From Clostridia bacterium (lineage in GTDB: Bacteria > Bacillota_A > Clostridia > Oscillospirales > CAG-272): a DNA stretch of 5,370 nt. Positions 1 through 5,370 of the stretch are shown here, in pieces (the stretch's first letter is position 1; every line of letters starts with the position of its first letter). A program made the position numbers and the translations under genes. Location of the stretch: contig JAFQOB010000048.1 in the NCBI GenBank assembly GCA_017395725.1, positions 1 to 5,370 on the forward strand. Reading direction: 5' to 3'. Below the pieces are notes generated by a model. The model was not told the origin of the DNA. It saw nothing but the letters and a program-made list of their open reading frames with translations, and did not search any database.

Positions 1-2970
1 GAAGCTGAAAAGGCAAAGAGATATCTTGAATTTTACGACAAGAAGAAGAATGCAGATATTTCCCTTTGGCTTTATGATACAAAGGAATTAAGAGAAAAGC
101 TTACGAAGGCAGAGAATGATTATGTAATTTCCGGCAAGGAGCTTGAAATTGCCGACGAGACCATACAGTCTTTGGAAAATCAAAATGAAAGACTTTTCGA
201 AGCTTCTCAGGAAAACAAAATCAAGACCGAGAAGAATTCCAACGAGCTTCAGAGTGCCAACGACAAGCGCTACGGCTTTGAAAGTAATTTGAAGGTACTC
301 AATAACGATATTGAGCATATTAAGCAATTAAAATTACAGGCAGAAAACGAGCTTGCTCTCCGCAAGGAAGAAAAGGATAACACAGAAAAGAACTTAGAAG
401 AAGCGAAGAGTAAATTAGAAGAACTGAAAAAGGCTCTCACTCTTTCAGAAGAAGAGAGAACGTCTGCCGACGAAATGCTTGAAAAAGGTTTGCTTGAATT
501 AGTTGAGCTTGAAAATAAGCTTGAACAGGCAGAGGCTATAATCAAGTTAAAAGAAGACGAAGTAGTAGCTAAACAGCTTGAACTGTCTTCCCTTTCAGGC
601 TCAAGAAAGAGCGAAGACGAAAGATGCGAAGCTCTCAAAGGTGAAATAGAACAGTTAAAAGAAGCTATGGCTCTTCTTAAAGAAAGAGCTCAAAAGACCG
701 AAAAGACTGTTTTGGGATATAAGCAAAAATCCGATGAGGCCAAACAGTCTGCCGATGAAGCAGAAAACGCTATTCAAGCATTAGAGGCTCAGACAAAAGA
801 ACTGAACGACAAGCTTAATTCTTTGTATATTGATATGGCGTCAAAGAAGCAAAGAGCAGAAGCCTTGACACGTATGGAAGAACATTTTGAAGGCTATGCA
901 AACAGCGTTCGTTTTGTTATGAACGAAAGTGCCAAGGGCACACTCGGCGGAGTATACGGCCCCGTGTCCAAGCTTATAAACGTTAACAGAAAATATACCG
1001 TTGCCATAGAAACCGCATTAGGCGGCAACTTGCAGAATATAGTTGTAAAGGACGAGGATTCCGCAAAGAAAGCTATTGCTCTACTCAAAGAAAGAAATGC
1101 GGGAAGAGCAACCTTCTATCCCTTAACCTCGATTCAGGTACAAAAGCTTAACGTTGACATTAAGACGATATCTTCTATGAAAGGCTATATCGGCGTTGCA
1201 AGCGAGCTTACGGAATGTGACGATAAGTTCCGTATAGTAAGCGAATTTTTGCTTGGCAGAACAGTTGTTTTTGATACAATCGACAATGCAAGTGTTGCCG
1301 CAAAGCAGCTTAATTACAAGGTAAGACTTGTAACCCTTGACGGTCAGCTCATAAATGCGGGCGGTTCATATACCGGCGGTTCTTCAAAGAAGGACAGTGG
1401 TATGCTTACCCGAGTATCCGAAATTGAAAAGCTGAAGAAAGAGTGCGAAAAGCTTAACGAGGATGCAGAAGCAGTTAGTGCCGAAATTGAAGGTCTTAAT
1501 AAGGACAAGGAAGCATTAATAAAGAAACGCGATTCACTTCTCGGAAACGCTTCTCTGCTCAATTCGCTTCTTAATGCGGAAAATACACAATACGAGGTAC
1601 TGAAATCACAGCTTTCAGCCGATGAAAAGAACTTGTCTGAATTGTGTTCAGAGCTCGACAGACTTGAAAGAGCCGACGATTTTTACCGCGAGAAGAAGCA
1701 GAAGATAGACGAAGAATTAAAAGAAATAAATGCCCTTATCGAAGCCGGCAGAAATGAACAAAATGCCATAAAGGACGAAATTGCGGCAAAGAATACAGAA
1801 ATCGAAGCTTTGCGTGAAAGAAACAGCAACTCGGTTATCCGTCTTACAGAAGACAGAAAAGATATGGAAAATCTGCAAAAGAACGTTGAGTCTACCGAAG
1901 CTTTACTTGTATCACTTATAGAACGCATATCTTTAGGCAATAGTGAGCTTGAAGCTTTAGAGGCGAAGAAGAATCTTGCAGAAACGAAGATAAAGACGAC
2001 GGAAGAAGCCCTTGCGGAAGTTCTTAATAATATCTCTGTTCTTGAAAAAGAAAAGGGAGATTATTCCGAAAAGAACGACGAATACGAAAAGAGGATCAAT
2101 GACCTTCGCGTAAAGATAAAAGAAAAGACAAATGACAGAGAGCTTGTATTCAGAGCGTATACTAAGCTTGAGGGACTTTGTCAGCAGCTAAAAAATGACC
2201 TTGACAAATCAAGCGAAAGAATCTGGGAGGAATATGAACTGACGTATTCCGCCGCAGCAGAATTACAGCTTCCCGAGGTTACAAACGAAAACAGAGGCGA
2301 AATATCAAAACAGCTTGCCGAATATAAAGGCAAGCTTAAGGGACTCGGCCACGTTAACGTTAGTGCAATTGACGAGTATAAGGAAGTTAAAGAAAGATAC
2401 GACTTTATGCACACTCAGATAACCGACCTTGAAAATGCGGAAAAACAGCTTTCAGATATTATCGTTAAGCTTGAGGCCGAAATGCGCGAAAAGTTCTCTC
2501 AGACTATGAAAGACGTTAATATGCATTTCAAGACGGTATTCCGTGAGCTGTTTGGAGGCGGTACGGCAGAGCTTATACTCACCAACCCCGACGACGTGTT
2601 GACCAGTGGTATTGATATCAACGTAGCTCCTCCCGGAAAGATAATCAAGAACCTTGTTTCCCTCTCCGGCGGTGAACAAGCCTTCGTTGCTATTGCACTG
2701 TTCTTTGCGATACTCAAGGTTAACCCCACACCGTTCTGCATTTTCGACGAAATCGAATCGGCACTTGACGAGGTTAACGTTGTAAGATTTGCAGAATATG
2801 CAAGAAAATATTCAGATGCGACACAGTTTATTATGATTACCCACAGAAGAGGTACAATGGAATCCGCAGACACACTCTACGGTGTAACCATGTACGAAAA
2901 GGGTATATCAAAGGTACTCGCGGTTAACGTACGCGATATTGAAGATAAGCTCGGCGTTAAGCTTGAATAG
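1..2970 (+). CDS. smc: Chromosome segregation ATPase Smc, 5'-truncated by window edge
   Basis: This is the core subunit of the bacterial Smc-ScpAB condensin, a DNA-loop-extruding ATPase that compacts and separates newly replicated chromosomes. The frame is open from base 1, giving 989 visible residues (numbered here from base 1). Residues 1-295 are a charged, heptad-rich coiled coil. Residues about 298-470 are the globular hinge used for dimerisation, with a Gly-rich end (GGSYTGGSS). Residues about 475-775 are the returning coiled coil. The C-terminal head begins near GLGHVN (781-786) and carries the ABC signature LSGGEQ (888-893), Walker B FCIFDE (912-917), D-loop SALDE (920-924) and the switch histidine in THRRG (His948). 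The Walker A half and the start lie upstream of the window. Comparison with family size (about 1190 aa) suggests roughly 200 residues are missing. The TTG at 172 is internal, because Smc-like sequence continues before it. The Gln in LSGGEQ, where many Smc proteins have Lys or Arg, looks like a lineage variant. Identity is very secure. Confidence 0.97.
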   Translation, partial: EAEKAKRYLEFYDKKKNADISLWLYDTKELREKLTKAENDYVISGKELEIADETIQSLENQNERLFEASQENKIKTEKNSNELQSANDKRYGFESNLKVLNNDIEHIKQLKLQAENELALRKEEKDNTEKNLEEAKSKLEELKKALTLSEEERTSADEMLEKGLLELVELENKLEQAEAIIKLKEDEVVAKQLELSSLSGSRKSEDERCEALKGEIEQLKEAMALLKERAQKTEKTVLGYKQKSDEAKQSADEAENAIQALEAQTKELNDKLNSLYIDMASKKQRAEALTRMEEHFEGYANSVRFVMNESAKGTLGGVYGPVSKLINVNRKYTVAIETALGGNLQNIVVKDEDSAKKAIALLKERNAGRATFYPLTSIQVQKLNVDIKTISSMKGYIGVASELTECDDKFRIVSEFLLGRTVVFDTIDNASVAAKQLNYKVRLVTLDGQLINAGGSYTGGSSKKDSGMLTRVSEIEKLKKECEKLNEDAEAVSAEIEGLNKDKEALIKKRDSLLGNASLLNSLLNAENTQYEVLKSQLSADEKNLSELCSELDRLERADDFYREKKQKIDEELKEINALIEAGRNEQNAIKDEIAAKNTEIEALRERNSNSVIRLTEDRKDMENLQKNVESTEALLVSLIERISLGNSELEALEAKKNLAETKIKTTEEALAEVLNNISVLEKEKGDYSEKNDEYEKRINDLRVKIKEKTNDRELVFRAYTKLEGLCQQLKNDLDKSSERIWEEYELTYSAAAELQLPEVTNENRGEISKQLAEYKGKLKGLGHVNVSAIDEYKEVKERYDFMHTQITDLENAEKQLSDIIVKLEAEMREKFSQTMKDVNMHFKTVFRELFGGGTAELILTNPDDVLTSGIDINVAPPGKIIKNLVSLSGGEQAFVAIALFFAILKVNPTPFCIFDEIESALDEVNVVRFAEYARKYSDATQFIMITHRRGTMESADTLYGVTMYEKGISKVLAVNVRDIEDKLGVKLE

Positions 2971-2988
2971 TACATATTTTTGATATTC

Positions 2989-2995
2989 AGAAAGG
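2989..2995 (+). promoter_or_regulatory. Ribosome binding site of ftsY
   Basis: The sequence AGAAAGG lies nine bases before the ATG at 3005, inside the 34-base gap after smc. It is the only good Shine-Dalgarno match in the gap and supports that ATG as the ftsY start. The rest of the gap is AT-rich and shows no convincing terminator hairpin, so read-through from smc is likely. Confidence 0.75.
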
Positions 2996-3004
2996 TTTTA
3001 GTAT

Positions 3005-3910
3005 ATGTCATTTTTCGAAAAACTGAAAAACGGTCTTGAAAAGACAAAATCATCAATATTCGGTCAGGTAAATAATCTTTTTAAAGCATTTGTAAAGGTC
3101 GATGAAGACCTGCTTGAAGAGCTTGAAGAATTGCTTATTGCGGCTGACGTAGGTTTTGAATCTACCGAAGAGATTATAGAAAAGCTCCGCGAAAGAATAA
3201 AAGATGAACGTCTTTCAGCGGCCGAAGAAACTAAAGAAGCCTTGATTGAAATATTAAAGGGTATGATAGGAGAGGGCGAACAGCTTAACCTGTCTACCAC
3301 CCCTGCGGTTATACTTGTTATAGGAGTAAACGGAGTCGGAAAGACGACGTCAATAGCAAAAATAGCCCACCACCTTATATCTTCGGGTAAAAAGGTAGTA
3401 CTTGCGGCGGGAGATACTTTCCGTGCGGCAGCCATAGACCAGCTTCAGATATGGGCTGACAGAGCAGGAGCCGACTTGATAAAGAATACCGAAGGCTCTG
3501 ACCCTGCGGCAGTTGTATTTGACGCAGTTTCTGCGGCAAAAAGCAGAAAGGCAGACGTTCTTATAATTGATACTGCGGGCAGACTTCACAACAAGAAGAA
3601 TCTTATGGACGAGCTTGCGAAGATTGACCGTGTGATTGGAAGAGAGTTACCCGATGCGGCAAGAGAAACATTGCTTGTTCTCGATTCAACCACAGGACAA
3701 AACGCAGTAAGACAGGCAAAGGAATTTAAGAATTCTGCCGATATTACGGGACTTGTTTTGACGAAGCTTGACGGAACTGCAAAGGGCGGTATCGTGTTCT
3801 CCATAAAGAACGAACTTGATATTCCCGTTAAATATATCGGAGTGGGCGAGAAGATAGACGACTTACAACCATTCTCCGCAGACGAATTTGTAAAGGCATT
3901 GTTTGAATAA
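3005..3910 (+). CDS. ftsY: Signal recognition particle receptor FtsY (SRP GTPase)
   Basis: FtsY is the membrane-associated receptor that pairs with the SRP protein Ffh. The two GTPases hydrolyse GTP together and hand ribosome-nascent chain complexes to the Sec translocon. The protein is 301 aa, complete, and consists almost entirely of the NG domain. Residues 1-30 look amphipathic (MSFFEKLKNGLEKTKS) and could contact the membrane. The helical N domain follows to about residue 95. The GTPase domain shows every SRP-GTPase motif: P-loop GVNGVGKTT (107-115), insertion-box DTFRAAA (137-143), DTAGR (189-193), TTGQNA (229-234), TKLDG (253-257) and the closing GVGEKIDDLQPF (279-290). The long acidic A domain of Escherichia coli FtsY is absent, as is usual in Bacillota. 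No transmembrane segment is visible. Ffh is excluded because there is no methionine-rich M domain after the G domain. The gene follows smc by 34 bases, the same pairing as in Bacillus subtilis, and is probably cotranscribed with it. Confidence 0.98.
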   Translation: MSFFEKLKNGLEKTKSSIFGQVNNLFKAFVKVDEDLLEELEELLIAADVGFESTEEIIEKLRERIKDERLSAAEETKEALIEILKGMIGEGEQLNLSTTPAVILVIGVNGVGKTTSIAKIAHHLISSGKKVVLAAGDTFRAAAIDQLQIWADRAGADLIKNTEGSDPAAVVFDAVSAAKSRKADVLIIDTAGRLHNKKNLMDELAKIDRVIGRELPDAARETLLVLDSTTGQNAVRQAKEFKNSADITGLVLTKLDGTAKGGIVFSIKNELDIPVKYIGVGEKIDDLQPFSADEFVKALFE

Positions 3911-3913
3911 GGG
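3909..3913 (+). promoter_or_regulatory. Ribosome binding site deciding the rdgB start
   Basis: AAGGG overlaps the last two bases of the ftsY stop codon (TAA, 3908-3910) and sits seven bases before the ATG at 3921. It favours that ATG over an in-frame TTG at 3903 that lies inside ftsY. A ribosome terminating on ftsY would finish on top of this site, so translational coupling is plausible. Confidence 0.75.
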
Positions 3914-3920
3914 TGTTGTT

Positions 3921-4532
3921 ATGGAAATAGTTTTAGCATCAAGAAACAAGAAAAAGATAGCTGAACTTCAAACTATGATGTCAAAAATAGACAGCGTATC
4001 TGTAAAGATACTTTCCCTTGACGATATAGGCGTTTTTGATGACATAGAGGAAGACGGTGAAACCTTTGAAGATAATGCAAGAATAAAAGCATCTGTAGGC
4101 GCAAAGTTAGGTTATATAACCATTGCCGACGATTCGGGGCTTTGCGTTGATGCACTGAACGGTGCTCCCGGTGTTCACTCGGCAAGATTTTCGGGTGGCG
4201 GCGATGATGAAAACAATAAGCTTTTGCAAGAAAAACTAAAGGGTCTTCCAAAAGAAAAAAGAACAGCACAGTTCGTTTCAAGCGTTGTGTGTATATTCCC
4301 TAAACAGAATTATGAAATAAAGACAAAAGGCAAGGTTGAGGGGGTTATTACTGAAAAAGCAGCGGGAACAAACGGCTTCGGCTATGACCCATACTTTTTC
4401 TACGAACCGTTTGGTAAGACCTTTGCCGAGATGTCAGCCGAAGAAAAGAATTCAATCAGCCACAGAGGAAAGGCTATGGAAGCTTTTGCCGTTGAATTTG
4501 AGAAAAAGATTAAAGAATTTAATTTAAAGTAA
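3921..4532 (+). CDS. rdgB: dITP/XTP pyrophosphatase (RdgB/HAM1 family)
   Basis: This cytosolic house-cleaning enzyme hydrolyses non-canonical purine triphosphates (ITP, dITP, XTP) to the monophosphate and pyrophosphate, keeping deaminated bases out of DNA and RNA. The protein is 203 aa, the normal family length. It has the N-terminal nucleotide-binding motif SRNKKK (7-12), EDGETFEDNA (44-53) and ADDSGLCVDAL (69-79) with the catalytic and metal-binding aspartates. GAPGVHSARFSG (81-92), GTNGFGYDPYFF (149-160), FAEMSAEEKN (168-177) and SHRGKA (180-185), which contacts the base, follow. All hallmark residues are present, so it should be active. The ATG at 3921 is preferred because it has a well-spaced AAGGG and because family members begin with M-x-I-V-L-A-(S/T)-x-N. 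An in-frame TTG at 3903 would add six unconserved residues. The gene starts 10 bases after ftsY and ends 16 bases before yhbY, consistent with one operon. The substrate range is inferred from the family. Confidence 0.97.
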   Translation: MEIVLASRNKKKIAELQTMMSKIDSVSVKILSLDDIGVFDDIEEDGETFEDNARIKASVGAKLGYITIADDSGLCVDALNGAPGVHSARFSGGGDDENNKLLQEKLKGLPKEKRTAQFVSSVVCIFPKQNYEIKTKGKVEGVITEKAAGTNGFGYDPYFFYEPFGKTFAEMSAEEKNSISHRGKAMEAFAVEFEKKIKEFNLK

Positions 4533-4535
4533 AAA

Positions 4536-4540
4536 AAGGA
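4536..4540 (+). promoter_or_regulatory. Ribosome binding site of yhbY
   Basis: AAGGA within the A-rich 16-base gap after rdgB, eight bases before the ATG at 4549. The gap is too short for a terminator plus a new promoter, which supports cotranscription with rdgB. Confidence 0.7.
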
Positions 4541-4548
4541 ACAAGAAA

Positions 4549-4836
4549 ATGCTTACATCAAAACAAAGAGCATATCTTCGCTCACTTGCAGTTCATTTGG
4601 ATACGATATTTCAAATAGGCAAGGGCGGAATAAACGAGAATATGACCGAACAAATATCAAATGCCCTTGAAGCGAGAGAACTTATAAAGCTCCGTGTGCT
4701 TGATAATTCGGGATATACCTCAAGAGAAGCAGCCGAAGAGATTGCAGAAATAGTATCTGCCGAGGTTGTGCAAACGGTAGGAACCCGTTTCGTGCTTTAC
4801 CGTGAATCCAAAAAGAACAAAAAAATAGAATTATGA
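4549..4836 (+). CDS. yhbY: YhbY/YqeI family RNA-binding protein (CRM domain)
   Basis: This is a small single-domain CRM (CRS1-YhbY) protein of 95 aa, the typical length. Family members bind RNA and associate with precursors of the 50S ribosomal subunit, so a role in large-subunit assembly is expected. The fold signature is clear: the opening LTSKQRAYLRSLA (2-14), the conserved loop QIGKGGI (22-28) that contacts RNA, the helix-strand stretch ALEARELIKLRVL (39-51) and the final strand VVQTVGTRFVLYR (73-85). A short basic tail (ESKKNKK) follows. It carries Gly-Thr-Arg (78-80) where many homologues have Gly-Arg-Lys or similar, a minor variant. The gene is named yqeI in Bacillus subtilis, where it also precedes nadD. 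Its stop codon overlaps the nadD start, which ties translation of the two. No export signal or membrane segment is present. The family assignment is firm; the exact ribosomal target is inferred from relatives. Confidence 0.95.
   Translation: MLTSKQRAYLRSLAVHLDTIFQIGKGGINENMTEQISNALEARELIKLRVLDNSGYTSREAAEEIAEIVSAEVVQTVGTRFVLYRESKKNKKIEL
4833..4836 (+). other. yhbY stop / nadD start overlap (ATGA)
   Basis: The nadD ATG (4833-4835) overlaps the yhbY TGA (4834-4836) in a four-base ATGA. The bases before it are A-rich (AAAAAAATAGAATT) with no good Shine-Dalgarno match. The upstream in-frame region has a TGA at 4803-4805 and no ATG, GTG or TTG between it and 4833. Initiation therefore probably depends on ribosomes finishing yhbY. 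Confidence 0.8.
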
Positions 4837-5370
4837 GTGACGTAAAGATTGGTATATACGGCGGTACGTTTGACCCCGTACATTTGGGACATATACGCTC
4901 GGCTTTTGCATTTTTGACAGCCTGTGACTTAGACAGACTGTTTATAATGCCGACGTTCATTCCCCCGCACAAGACTCTGTGCGCGGGTGATGATCCCCAG
5001 ATGAGATTACAAATGCTGAAGATAGCCTTCAGCCCTCTTCCCTTTTATAATGATAAGTTAATTATATCCGATTTTGAAGTGCGTAACCAAGAGGTAAGCT
5101 ATACTTACAAGACCCTTGAGCATTTTAGTTTTATATCAAAGGATTTAACACTCCTTTGCGGAACGGACAATTTTCTCAACCTTGAATATTGGAAAAATGC
5201 CGAAAGGATATTTGAATTGGCAAAGATAGCCCATATAGTAAGACCGGGAACTTACGACGAATCGGAAGAAATACTTGAAACAAAAGAAAGACTGAGAGAA
5301 AGATACGGTGCAAGAATAGTTGATGTGCCTATGGCGCCCATTGAACTGTCCTCCACTGAAATAAGAGAAA
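4833..5370 (+). CDS. nadD: Nicotinate-nucleotide adenylyltransferase NadD, 3'-truncated by window edge
   Basis: NadD transfers the AMP of ATP to nicotinate mononucleotide, making nicotinate adenine dinucleotide. This step is shared by de novo NAD synthesis and the Preiss-Handler salvage route. The window holds 179 residues and no stop; family members run about 190-215 aa, so only the last few tens of residues are missing. Visible motifs are the nucleotidyltransferase signature GGTFDPVHLGH (10-20) with the HxGH pair His17/His20, the PTFIPPHK segment around residues 43-50, LCGTDNFLNL (108-117) corresponding to the family G-x-D substrate-site motif, Trp120, HIVRPG (134-139), and the C-terminal ATP-binding SSTEIR (173-178). 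SSTEIR is expected only near the end of the domain. All key residues are present. The start is fixed by the ATGA overlap with yhbY and by lack of any alternative. In related genomes an HD-domain hydrolase (yqeK) and rsfS usually follow nadD, but this lies beyond the window. CoaD, which shares the GGTFDP-type signature, is less likely given the SSTEIR spacing and overall length. Confidence 0.96.
   Translation, partial: MSDVKIGIYGGTFDPVHLGHIRSAFAFLTACDLDRLFIMPTFIPPHKTLCAGDDPQMRLQMLKIAFSPLPFYNDKLIISDFEVRNQEVSYTYKTLEHFSFISKDLTLLCGTDNFLNLEYWKNAERIFELAKIAHIVRPGTYDESEEILETKERLRERYGARIVDVPMAPIELSSTEIRE

Noticed and set aside
172..174. TTG as a possible start for a shorter smc
   Set aside because: The same frame is open to base 1 and encodes typical Smc coiled-coil sequence (EAEKAKRYLEF...) before it, so the TTG is an internal Leu codon.
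340..520. GAA/AAG-rich stretches that look like a simple repeat
   Set aside because: They encode the Glu/Lys-rich coiled coil of Smc; there is no exact repeating unit.
2499..2873. Antisense open frame of 124 codons inside smc (similar ones at 270-638 and 1683-1940)
   Set aside because: These are Ser/Phe-rich shadow translations of the conserved Smc sequence on the other strand, with no family resemblance and no ribosome binding site argument.
2964..2988. Short inverted repeat GAATA...TATTC around the smc stop
   Set aside because: It is a five-base AT-rich stem with a long loop and no following U-tract, so it is neither a credible terminator nor an operator.
2980..3007. TTGATA and TATATG, 16 bases apart, resembling a promoter before ftsY
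   Set aside because: The putative -10 element overlaps the ftsY start codon, so transcripts would lack the ribosome binding site and the start. This is probably chance in AT-rich sequence.
3064..3435. Antisense open frame of 123 codons inside ftsY
   Set aside because: It lies opposite the conserved N and G domains of FtsY and looks like a codon-bias shadow.
3973..4281. Antisense open frame of 102 codons inside rdgB
   Set aside because: It is opposite a fully conserved RdgB coding region; the product is low-complexity and resembles nothing I know.
4336..4527. Sense-strand open frame of 63 codons inside rdgB in another frame
   Set aside because: The RdgB frame across this stretch holds conserved motifs (GFGYDPYFF, SHRGKA); the other frame is a shadow.
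4682..4972. Antisense open frame spanning the yhbY-nadD junction
   Set aside because: It crosses two well-supported genes on the other strand and shows no recognisable motif.

Overview
The window is a compact, single-strand run of bacterial housekeeping genes, all read on the + strand: the 3' part of smc (chromosome condensation), ftsY (signal recognition particle receptor), rdgB/ham1 (nucleotide-pool cleaning), yhbY/yqeI (ribosome-assembly RNA-binding protein) and the 5' part of nadD (NAD biosynthesis). Only about 60 bases lie between genes in total. No RNA gene, mobile element, CRISPR array, long repeat or convincing terminator is visible.

The organism looks like a low-to-moderate GC Bacillota, most likely class Clostridia and perhaps a gut Oscillospirales/Ruminococcaceae-type bacterium. 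This rests on the AGA/GAA-rich codon use, AAAGG/AAGGG-type ribosome binding sites, a short FtsY without a long acidic N-terminal domain, the Smc head variant with LSGGEQ and THRRGTME, and the gene order. The taxonomic placement is inference; no search was possible.

Layout: 1-2970 is smc, cut by the window's left edge, so the N-terminal ATPase half and start codon are missing. 2971-3004 is a 34-base gap with a ribosome binding site. 3005-3910 is ftsY. 3921-4532 is rdgB, whose ribosome binding site overlaps the ftsY stop. 4549-4836 is yhbY. 4833-5370 is nadD, which overlaps the yhbY stop by an ATGA and is cut by the right edge.

The spacing suggests one transcription unit. Its products serve chromosome segregation, membrane protein targeting, nucleotide quality control, 50S maturation and NAD synthesis. 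They are growth-linked but do not form one pathway. The cluster joins what in Bacillus subtilis are separate groups (rnc-smc-ftsY; yqeI-nadD-yqeK-rsfS), with rdgB at the junction. I looked for an undescribed system and did not find one; the findings are modest points about family variants, start sites and gene order.
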